NCBI GenBank assembly: GCA_023428515.1
Contig: JAEYXI010000268.1
Span: 1-5,071 of the forward strand
Origin: Pseudomonadota bacterium
Lineage (GTDB): Bacteria; Pseudomonadota; Alphaproteobacteria; Rhizobiales; Rhizobiaceae
Direction: 5' to 3'
DNA length: 5,071 nucleotides
The position numbers and the translations under genes were made by a program. Of this stretch, positions 1 to 5,071 are shown piece after piece. The notes beneath the pieces are model-generated. The model was not told where the DNA came from and did not search any database. It saw nothing but the letters and a program-made list of their open reading frames with translations. The stretch's first letter is position 1. Each line of letters begins with the position of its first letter.

Positions 1-3000
1 CCGCCGACCGACAAGGTCATCGGACGGTCGGTGGCGCCGCCGTTCACATAACGGACGGTAAGCTGATAGGTACCAGCGTCAGGCGCATCGATAGTGAACG
101 ACGCGCTGTCGCCGATATCGTTGCCCATATCCATGTAGCCTATGCCTTCATAGCCGGGCCTCAGGCCTGCAGCGTCGAATTCGAGGCCAGGTCCGCTGTT
201 GGTCGGCGTCGCCTGCGGCTCGGGATTGGCCGCCGTCCGCGCGACCGTGTCGTCTGTTGCCTCGGGATCGAAGGTCGTGAAGGTTTCACCCTCGATCGTC
301 ACCGAGAAGGGCTCGACCGGATTTTCGGCGTCGGTCTGGAAGTCGAAGGTGATCTGGTCGATATTCGGGCCTGAGACCGCGCCGGCCGGGATGGTTAGTT
401 TGATCGAGTTGGCGCCTTCATCGAGCGTGACCTCGACGGTCTTCTCTACCCAGGACTCCCAACCCGAGGGAGGCGTCCCAACGACCGGTCCTGGAACGAA
501 ATCCACCGAGCTCGCTGCGCCGTCGTTGACCGACATATCGAGCGGCCGGTTGGCCGCACCGCCATTGCCATAGCGGAAGGTGACGAGATAGGTGCCGGCT
601 TGCGGCGCGTCGACGTTGATCGTGATGGCGTCGCCGGCATTGCCGCCGAAATCCATATAGGCGCCACCCACGCCGCCCGTGCGGTAGTTGCCGCTGGAGT
701 CGGGATTGGCGGCACTTACGACGCGGGTCAAAGTGGCATCAGCAGGTCCAGTGCCCGTGGTGTCCTGCACCGTCACATTGGTCGCATCTTCGGCCTGGAT
801 TGTGAAGGTCGGCACGTCAGCCACGCCGGCCACTACGATATCCATCGTCTCGGTCGCGACATTGCCGGCATCGTCGGTCACATAGGTCGTGACCGTGTAG
901 CTGCCGGCCGTCAGGGCTGAGCCGTCGACAGTGAAGTCCCCGTCTGCATCCGGGAACACCTCGACGCGCGTGGCGCCGCCGTCGAAGCTCAGTTCAACCT
1001 TGACCGCGTCAGAATCGATGCCGGCGAGTTGGAAGTTGACAGAATCCTTGGCAGCACCCGAGAGCGGACCATCAGGGCCGCTGAGGAAGAGCGGTTGGTC
1101 GTCTTCGTCAGCTGACGTATCAGGCGTTCCAGCGCCCGCGCCGACAATCTCGAGCGAATCGAGGTTTGGACCCGAGGTGAAGCCTGCCGGGATCGCAAGC
1201 GAAAGGGTGTTGGTGCCGGCCTGCAGGGCGACAGTGAAGGTCTGGATGCTCCAGTTGTTGAAGCCTTCGGCAGGGCCGGCGACGCTGGTACCCGTAGCAA
1301 CGAAGGGAAGCTGCTCGGCCGTTCCCCCATTGACCGAGAGATCGAGCGGACGCGCGCCGTTGCTGGCATAGCGGACGTTCAACGTGTAGGTGCCGGCGGC
1401 CGGCACGTCGAACGTGTAGGTGACCTTGTCGCCGGGGAAATCGCCGAAGTCGACATAGCCGGTTCCGGTGAAGCCGGGACGGAGCCCGTTTACCAGTTGG
1501 TCGTTGTTCCCTGTCTCCTGGTTGTCCGGATCGCGGATGGTGGTGTCGTTGGTGTTGGCGTCGTCGTCGAGGACGGCGAGCACTCCCGTCTCGGCCTGTA
1601 TCGTCAACAGGAAAGGCTCTGGCTCCTCTCCCTCCTCCTCGATCGTCACCGTGAAGGAGACGGATTCCGAGTCCAGATCGCCATCGGTGGCAAAAACGAC
1701 GACCTCATAGGTGCCGGCAGCCAGCGTGTCGGCAATCTGCAGCGACGAGCCGGAGATGGTGATGCCGTCCGGCAGCGCGCCACCACCGGCAAGCGTCGCT
1801 TCATAGGATATGGCATCGCCTTCATCAGGATCGACAGCGCCGAGCGCTGCGGCGAGGTCGATTGTCTGCGCCTCGCCCTCTGTCAGGGTGACATCAGCGA
1901 CAGCCGCCGTCGGCGCAAGCGTCGGTGCCTCGTTCACATCTCCGACCGTGACCGTGACGTTCGTCGTCGTCGCAAAGCCCTGCGCGTCCGTGACCGTGAT
2001 TTCAACCGTCACCGCCTCGCCGGCCTCATGGTCGAGGCTAACGCCGTCAGCGAGCCTGAGCTCATTGCCGACGATGACGAAACGATCGTCCGTCGTAGAG
2101 TAGACGAGCGCTGATCCCTCACCATCCGGATCGGTCGCCGACAGGATGCCGACCACTCCAGCGACAGCGTTTTCGTCGATGGCGGCGGGGCTTAGAATCA
2201 CCTCGGAGGGAGGAAGCTCAGGCGCGGCGACGCGCGTGAAGGTGAACTTGTCTATACGCAGATTTTCACCGGCGTCGGCCAGGCCTGTGAGCAGGGCGAC
2301 CGTCGAGGCGTCGATGTAGACTGGCGTGGAGAAGGTTATCGTCTTCAGGTTGCCGGGCTGCCCGGCATTGCCCTGCGGCAGGTTGTTGTCGAACGTACCT
2401 TCGGAGAAGCTCTTGTCGGTAGCGAGCTGTGCGTCGCCGATCTTGAGCGAGAAAGTCGCCGTGCCGTCGGTTTCATCATAGACGGTGATCGAGACAGAGT
2501 ACCAGCCTTCGAGCACCCCGTTCTGGGACAGGACGGTCGATACCGACCCGGATTCGTTGGCATCCGTGCGGATAACCTGGTTGTTTGACGCGCCGGGGGT
2601 GGCGGCGACGAAGAAGTTCATCGCCGACGACAGTCCCGTGAAGTGTTCGGCTTGGACGACGGTTACGTCGCCGATACCAGCTTGCTCGATCTCGAGCTGG
2701 ATCTCCAGTTCGGTGCGCAGGCCGTCCGGATCGGTGGCGATGATCTTGAAGGAGCCGCTGCCCGGTTCCGTCGGCGTGCCGACGATGACGCCCTCGCTGT
2801 TGAGACTGAGCCCTGTGGGCAGGCCCTCAACCGTGAGGGTCAACGCGTCGCCGTCGGGATCGGAGAAGGCGTCCTTGAACAGGTTGAGATCTATTCCGCC
2901 GATCTCGGTGCCGACTTTGCCGAAATAGGGTTCGAAGGCGACGCCGGCGTCCACTTCCGGCGCTTCGTTGACGTTTTCGACCGTGAGATCGAAGCTGAGG

Positions 3001-5071
3001 CTGGTTTCGCCGCCCTTGCCGTCATTGGCAACGATTGTCACGACGTACGGAATAGTGCTCGGTGCGGCGTTGATCTCGCCCGCCAGCACCCCGCCCTCAA
3101 CGCTCAGCCCTTCAAAGCCGGCGACCGGATTGCCAAGTGAGTCCGTGACCGTCAGCGTATAAGTTAGTGAGTCACCGTTCGGATCGACGAAAGGCAAGTC
3201 GATTTCGAGGTTGCTGCGCTCGTCGACGACGAGATCAGCAATACCACCACCGACGATCACCGGCGCCTCGTTCTCGACTTCGGTCGGAGTCTCGGTGAGC
3301 TGCACATTCGTGAAGCTCGCCGAGCCGAGACCGTTTCCGGGTGTATCGTCGTCGGCAACGAAGACCAGCGAGGAGATCGTCTTGCCGGCGTGGGCAGAGA
3401 GATCGATGGTGATCGTAACCGTCGTCCCGGGCGCGCCGACCACACCGTTGCGCAAGTCGACGAAGGCCGGCTGGTTCTCGGTGCCGGCGATCTGATAGAC
3501 CGACTTGTCGGCCGTCTCGAAAGGCGAATTGTCATCGTCGAAGCCAATCGCCACGATCTCCGGAACGCTCGACCCGATCGTGTAGGTGAAGGTGAGCTTG
3601 GTGTTCTCGGTGATGGTGTAGTCTTCGCCGAGCGCAGCGCGCTTCCACAGATTGCCGTTTAGATTGAGCGTTGCGCCATCGTCGCCGATAGACGCGCCCG
3701 TACCCACGTCCTGCGCGCTGTAGGACGTCAGTGCGCCAGGGCTGAAGAGCACGTTGAATGGGCCAACCTGCTCGACGACGTCAGTGACGGTTACCGTCAC
3801 GTTCTCCGTCTTCGTCAGTCCACTCTCATCCGTGGCGGTGACCGTCAACTCGATCGACGGCTCGCTCTCGAAGTCGAATTCCGCGCCGTCGGCGACGACG
3901 ATCTCGCCATTCGCGTTGACGATGAAGCGGACGTCGTCGACGGTGTAGGTCAGCGTGTCGCCAGCATCGGGATCGACGCCCGCGACCGTAGCCACGACCG
4001 TACCCGCCGCCGCGTCCTCCGCGAGCGAAAGCGCGCCATCTACCGTGACGGAGCTTGGCTCTTCGTTCAGGTCGGTCACCGTCACGGAAACGGTCTGTGT
4101 AATCGTCGAGGTGCCGTCGGTAACGGTCACTTCCACGGAGTATGCATTGTCGCCGCCGTTTTCGAAGTTCGGCAGGGCCTTGAAGGTCAAGGCGCCGGTG
4201 ACGGGATCAATATCGAACAGCGCGTCATCGGCGCCGCTGCCGCTCAGCCCGTAGGTGAGTGCAGTGCCGTCGCCATCCGTTGCGTTGACGTCGAGCACCG
4301 TGCCTGTGCCGTTTTCGGCGAAGCTCGCAGTGGCGCTGCTGGTGAAGACTGGCACAAAGAATGACGCTGTCTCGCCCGGTTCGGTGAAGGCGATGGCGTC
4401 GATGTTCGGACCGGTTGTGGCGCCGGCCGGTATCGCCAGCGAAATGGTATGGGTGCCGGCGGCGACCGTTATCGTCGTCTTCTGGATCTGCCAGACATTG
4501 AAGCCTTCCACCGTTCCGGTGTTCGGACCGTCCGGGTCCGTACTCGCGAAAGGAAGGTTTACGGTATTTCCGCCATCCACGGCGAACGCCAGCGGTCGCG
4601 CCGTATTCGACGCATAGCGGATATGGATGTCGTAGGTCCCGGCCGGAACCGTGAAGGTGAGCGTGACCTTGTCGCCCGCGGTGTCGCCGTAGTCCAGGTA
4701 ACCGGTGCCGGTGAAGCCTGGTCGCAGGTTGTTCGGCAGGTTGAGGTTACTCGCTTCGGGATTGGAAGGATCGCGGACCGTCGTCACAGTTGTGTTGTTG
4801 CCTGGATCGAGGATGGTCAGAACCCCGTGCTCGGCCTGCAGCACGAAAGGTTCGAACGGCTCTGGCTCGGGTTCCTCCTCGGCTTCGGCCTTGGTCAGCG
4901 TAAAGGAGACGGCGGGCGACTTTTCCGCACCGTCGGTCGCGAAGATCTCCAACTCATATTCGCCGGGCACGACAGATGCGTCGACCAGCAGAGAATTGCC
5001 GGAAACCGCGATGCCTGCGGGCGGTTCGCCGCCGCCTGCAAGACGCACCCCGAACGCGGTCACATCTCCGT
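1..5071 (-). CDS. Giant multidomain cadherin/CBM surface protein, internal fragment (partial at both ends)
   Basis: A single minus-strand frame is open for 1689 complete codons (5069 down to 3), with no stop, start or frameshift visible. The translation is recognisable module by module throughout: cadherin repeats ending in DxNExP, He_PIG-type domains with DPDGD and GLPxGL, and CBM6/35-like modules with QAE, GTGY and GPN(I/L)D. Cysteine is absent and Trp and His number about six each, which is typical of large Ca2+-binding exported proteins. In-frame ATGs (for example 18-20 and 2622-2624) sit inside domains and are not starts. No catalytic domain, RTX nonapeptides, signal peptide or membrane segment is seen here. 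Known families imply extracellular Ca2+-dependent folding and glycan binding. A role as an adhesin or matrix/polysaccharide-binding protein is inferred. The true length, start, secretion signal and operon partners lie outside the window. I am sure of the frame, fairly sure of the class, and unsure of the exact biological role. Confidence 0.96.
3..311 (-). other. CBM6/35-like carbohydrate-binding module 4, C-terminally cut by window (residues 1587-1689)
   Basis: It starts EPFSVTIEGE, then has LRPGYEGIGYMDMG with Tyr1645, GDSASFTIDAPDAGTY and RYVNGGATDRPMTLSV (RYVN from 1673). The window ends before the Trp strand and GPN(I/L)D. The usual QAE is replaced by an IEGE at 1592-1595, so the first Ca2+ ligand position may be altered. 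It forms a tandem with module 3. The final third lies beyond position 1. Confidence 0.8.
336..812 (-). other. CBM6/35-like carbohydrate-binding module 3 (residues 1420-1578)
   Basis: It shows FTIQAED (QAED at 1425-1428), GGAYMDFGG (Tyr1471), GDAITINVDAPQAGTY, RYGNGGAANRPLDMSVN from 1499, WESW at 1537-1540, and LTIPAG followed by GPNID at 1567-1571. Length is 159 residues, again complete. The loop between QAE and the GAYMDFG segment differs from modules 1 and 2, and it has two Trp residues where those have one, which may mean a different ligand preference. It is linked to module 4 by only about eight residues. Confidence 0.85.
816..1094 (-). other. Bacterial Ig-like domain with TDDAGN motif (residues 1326-1418)
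   Basis: Preceded by a 15-residue Asp/Thr/Gly-rich linker (1095-1139, with ADEDDQ). The domain has VNFQLAGIDSDAVKVELSFDGG, a short VEVFPDADGDFTVDG turn, then GSYTVTTYVTDDAGN at 1389-1403, and closes with ETMDIVVAG. The strand-TDDAGN-strand ending is typical of bacterial Ig-like domains in adhesins, where the motif follows strand F. It is a spacer between CBM 2 and CBM 3. Exact Ig family not assigned. Confidence 0.72.
1140..1613 (-). other. CBM6/35-like carbohydrate-binding module 2 (residues 1153-1310)
   Basis: A complete module of 158 residues with QAE at 1158-1160, GFTGTGY at 1199-1205 followed by VDFGD, GDKVTYTFDVPAAGTY, RYASNGARPL from 1233, Trp1273, and LAIPAGFTSGPNLD with GPNLD at 1300-1304. 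The order and spacing match module 1, including the RDP(S/D)N stretch before the GTGY loop. The core segment around GTGY is nearly the same in both. By family, a Ca2+-stabilised jelly roll that binds polysaccharide; specificity unknown. Confidence 0.87.
1614..1640 (-). other. Acidic inter-domain linker (residues 1144-1152)
   Basis: Nine residues, EEGEEPEP-type, lie between VTIE of the He_PIG-like domain and FLLTIQAE of the CBM. The linker is coded by a run of ctc/tcc triplets on the plus strand (about 1621-1643). It corresponds to the longer Glu/Pro linker at 4848-4889. It is likely flexible and highly charged. Confidence 0.7.
1641..1919 (-). other. He_PIG-like domain, second copy (residues 1051-1143)
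   Basis: The opening LTEGEAQTIDL is followed by VDPDEGDAISYE (DPDEGD from 1080), ALPDGITISG (LPDG from 1099), a short IAD strand and GTYEVVVFATDG at 1119-1130, ending in VSFTVTIEEE. It is the complete paralogue of the domain cut off at the high-coordinate edge (residues 1-60). It is likewise followed by an acidic linker and a CBM6/35-like module. Confidence 0.83.
1920..2213 (-). other. Cadherin repeat 3 (residues 953-1050)
   Basis: It carries the full cadherin signature: DENA at 965-968, ATDPDGEG from 978, FVIVGNELRLADG, LDHE at 1012-1015, VEITVTDAQGF, and VTVTVGDVNEAPT with DVNEAP at 1044-1049. All the usual Ca2+ ligands (Glu966, Asp980 and Asp982, the DxE and the DxNE) are present. It lies between the DExDG-type module and a He_PIG-like domain. 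It is likely a rigid Ca2+-dependent spacer. Confidence 0.9.
2232..2675 (-). other. Second-type carbohydrate-binding-like module, DExDG class (residues 799-946)
   Basis: A 148-residue beta-sandwich distinct from the four CBM6/35-like modules. It begins with VVQAEHF (QAE at 806-808), then a region with a VIRTDANESGSVS stretch, GWYSVSITVYDETDG (YDETDG at 864-869), FSLKIGD, a Gly/Asn-rich loop, and closes with LRIDKFTFT (LRID at 937-940). This combination resembles a module in multidomain hemolysin-like and polysaccharide-active proteobacterial proteins, whose usual form is YFDExDGxS followed later by RxDYI. The QAE and terminal Asp echo the CBM6 Ca2+ site. Glycan binding is inferred. Confidence 0.65.
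2676..2957 (-). other. He_PIG putative Ig domain (residues 705-798)
   Basis: It matches the He_PIG consensus well: SDPDGDALTLTV (DPDGD from 737), GLPTGLSLNSEG (GLPTGLSL from 749), IVGTPTEPG (762-770) and KIIATDPDG (ATDPDG from 778), finishing in LEIQLEIEQAG. It follows the NVNEAP end of the preceding domain with no extra linker, so the two probably stack end to end. Structural role inferred. Confidence 0.87.
2958..3263 (-). other. Dystroglycan-cadherin/He_PIG-type domain (residues 603-704)
   Basis: A complete Ig-like domain. It opens with PVIVGGGIAD, has VDPNGDSLTYTL from 628, then GLSVEGGVLAGEI and YVVTIVANDGKGG, and closes with ENVNEAP at 698-704. The DPNGD, AxDGxGG and NVNEAP motifs are those of cadherin-like CADG domains in bacterial giant proteins. 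It probably acts as a Ca2+-binding structural spacer. A nine-residue Thr/Glu linker (594-602) separates it from the unnamed module before it. Confidence 0.82.
3291..3767 (-). other. Unnamed beta-rich module with GNLWK and IGFDDD motifs (residues 435-593)
   Basis: About 159 residues lie between a cadherin and a He_PIG-type domain. Visible features are SYSAQDVGTG near 455, a TLNLNGNLWK strand (GNLWK at 472-476), YTITENTKLTFTY, IGFDDD at 508-513, YQIAGTE at 525-531, a VTITIDL strand, SSLVFVADDD at 566-575 and SFTNVQL at 585-591. Alternating beta strands, Asp clusters and a closing S-F-x-N-V strand look like a lectin or CBM-type jelly roll. I recall similar patterns in other multidomain bacterial surface proteins but cannot assign a family name. 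Sugar or Ca2+ binding is inference. Confidence 0.55.
3768..4055 (-). other. Cadherin repeat 2 (residues 339-434)
   Basis: It begins straight after the DLNEEP junction of the preceding repeat. It shows an AED at 350-352 in the AEN position, VDPDAGDTLTYTV around 366-376, a FIVNANGEI strand, FDFE at 398-401, and a TVTATDESGL to VTVTVTDV ending. The last Ca2+ motif is degenerate: DVVEQ replaces DxNEAP. That fits because the next module is not a cadherin. Role: structural spacer, Ca2+-binding by family knowledge. Confidence 0.82.
4056..4352 (-). other. Cadherin repeat 1 (residues 240-338)
   Basis: A near-textbook bacterial cadherin repeat: AEN at 251-253, TDGDG from 264, FDIDPVTGALTF from 285, NFEN at 301-304 in the LDxE position, VEVTVTDG in the penultimate strand, and a VTVTDLNEEP terminus. 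The Glu, DxD, DxE-like and DxNE residues are those that bind Ca2+ between successive cadherin repeats. It directly abuts a second repeat, so a Ca2+-rigidified pair is expected. Confidence 0.88.
4383..4847 (-). other. CBM6/35-like carbohydrate-binding module 1 (residues 75-229)
   Basis: A complete jelly-roll module of 155 residues, a normal size for CBM6/35/36-type domains. Visible signatures are QAE at 78-80 near the N-terminus, the GFTGTGYLDYG segment ending its GTGY at 124, then GDKVTLTFTVPAGTY, RYASNTARP at 151-159, Trp193, and LAIPAG followed by GPNID at 220-224. In the family, the early Glu and the late Asp commonly help hold a structural Ca2+, and the RYA/Trp region lies near the ligand face. 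Sugar specificity cannot be read from the sequence. It is a close paralogue of the module at 1140-1613. Confidence 0.85.
4848..4889 (-). other. Glu/Pro-rich inter-domain linker (residues 61-74)
   Basis: Fourteen residues, AEAEEEPEPEPFEP, join the He_PIG-like domain to the first CBM. They are almost entirely Glu, Pro and Ala and are unlikely to fold. A similar linker (EEEGEEPEP) occupies the same position before the CBM at 1140-1613, and a PVEP stretch precedes the one at 3-311. An E-P-F entry into the CBM is therefore a recurring joint in this protein. Confidence 0.75.
4890..5069 (-). other. He_PIG/cadherin-like domain, N-terminally cut by window (residues 1-60)
   Basis: This is the C-terminal part of an Ig-like beta-sandwich. 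A GGGEPPAGIAVSG stretch ends near residue 25, and GEYELEIFATDG at residues 36-47 is the usual final strand pair of putative-Ig (He_PIG) or dystroglycan-cadherin domains. It closes with VSFTLTK, followed by an acidic linker. It matches residues 1092-1143 of the same protein closely (GGGALPDGITISG, then GTYEVVVFATDG), so it is the paralogous copy of that domain. Its front half lies outside the window. Confidence 0.75.

Larger units (their letters stand above)
1140..1919 (-). repeat. Long-range protein-level repeat, copy 2 (complete He_PIG-like + acidic linker + CBM)
   Basis: Residues 1051-1310 form the complete copy of the block at 4383-5069. It follows a cadherin repeat ending in DVNEAP, which suggests the missing front of copy 1 may also follow a cadherin repeat beyond 5071. 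After the block the two copies differ: copy 1 is followed by cadherin repeats, copy 2 by an Ig-like domain. Confidence 0.75.
4383..5069 (-). repeat. Long-range protein-level repeat, copy 1 (He_PIG-like + acidic linker + CBM), cut at window edge
   Basis: This block (residues 1-229) shares domain order, linker type and many residues with 1140-1919. Paired anchors are FATDG at 4941 and 1692 (offset 3249) and the Tyr of GTGY at 4698 and 1455 (offset 3243), so the copies sit about 3.24 kb apart with only small length changes. The copies have diverged clearly at amino-acid level, so this is an old in-frame duplication rather than a recent exact repeat. Confidence 0.75.

Noticed and set aside
1497..2114. 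Plus-strand open frame of about 205 codons, the longest on that strand
   Set aside because: It lies wholly antisense to clear cadherin, He_PIG and CBM coding sequence. Its product is Arg/Asp/Gly-rich with no domain pattern. Long antisense frames are expected opposite GC-rich, Asp/Val/Thr-rich genes.
2622..2624. In-frame ATG codons as possible internal starts (also 18-20 and others)
   Set aside because: They fall inside folded modules, with coding domains continuing upstream and no intergenic gap.
2485..3140. Overlapping plus-strand open frames (2485-2928 and 2643-3140)
   Set aside because: Two frames overlap each other and both oppose He_PIG and CBM-like coding sequence. Their Ser/Thr/Pro-rich or Asp/Gly/Arg-rich products match nothing, so they are shadows.
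3257..3547. Minus-strand open frame in a different phase (and similar ones at 446-715, 989-1369 and 2345-2563)
   Set aside because: All are offset from the main frame and give Arg/Ser/Pro-rich low-complexity products, whereas the main frame gives recognised domains over the same bases.
3781..4120. Possible tandem DNA repeat or CRISPR-like array from repeated gtcacggt/accgtcac strings
   Set aside because: The strings are codons for repeated Val-Thr-Val-Thr strands at the ends of cadherin domains. Spacing is irregular and there is no repeat-spacer structure.
4201..4320. Possible RTX calcium-binding nonapeptides around Gly/Asp-rich DGDG
   Set aside because: Only isolated DGDG or GGxxGD stretches occur, each explained by cadherin or CBM loops. 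No GGxGxDxxx tandem array is present in the window.

Overview
The window holds one thing: an internal piece of a very large gene on the minus strand. Reading the minus strand with codons whose lowest coordinate is divisible by 3, I find no stop codon from 5069 down to 3. That gives 1689 consecutive sense codons, open at both ends. The N-terminus lies beyond 5071 and the C-terminus beyond 1. There are no intergenic gaps, RNA genes, promoters, terminators, mobile elements or CRISPR arrays. Residue numbers below start from the first complete codon (5067-5069 = residue 1).

The protein is a chain of beta-sandwich modules joined by short acidic linkers. In N-to-C order: a cadherin/He_PIG-like domain cut by the window edge (residues 1-60); a CBM6/35-like module (75-229); two cadherin-type repeats (240-434); a 'GNxWK/IGFDDD' module I cannot name (435-593); two He_PIG/dystroglycan-cadherin-type domains (603-798); a second type of carbohydrate-binding-like module with YDETDG and LRID motifs (799-946); a cadherin repeat (953-1050); a He_PIG-like domain (1051-1143); a CBM6/35-like module (1153-1310); a bacterial Ig-like domain with TDDAGN (1326-1418); a CBM6/35-like module (1420-1578); and a fourth, cut by the window edge (1587-1689). 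The block 'He_PIG-like + Glu/Pro linker + CBM' occurs twice, about 3.24 kb apart, so part of the gene grew by segmental duplication.

The composition is that of a huge secreted protein: no cysteine at all in 1689 residues, few lysines, and many Asp, Glu, Thr, Val and Gly. The cadherin and CBM motifs suggest Ca2+-stabilised, rod-like stacking with repeated sugar-binding sites. The likely role is a cell-surface or matrix adhesin, or a polysaccharide-binding protein exported by a type I-like system. No catalytic domain, RTX nonapeptide array, signal peptide or membrane segment lies in the window, so the export route and any enzymatic part are not visible.

The DNA is GC-rich, with G or C strongly preferred in the third codon position. 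Together with the module mixture, this suggests a proteobacterium, perhaps an alphaproteobacterium of the Rhizobiales or marine type. That placement is inference, not proof. The open frames on the plus strand and in the other minus frames are low-complexity shadows of this one gene.
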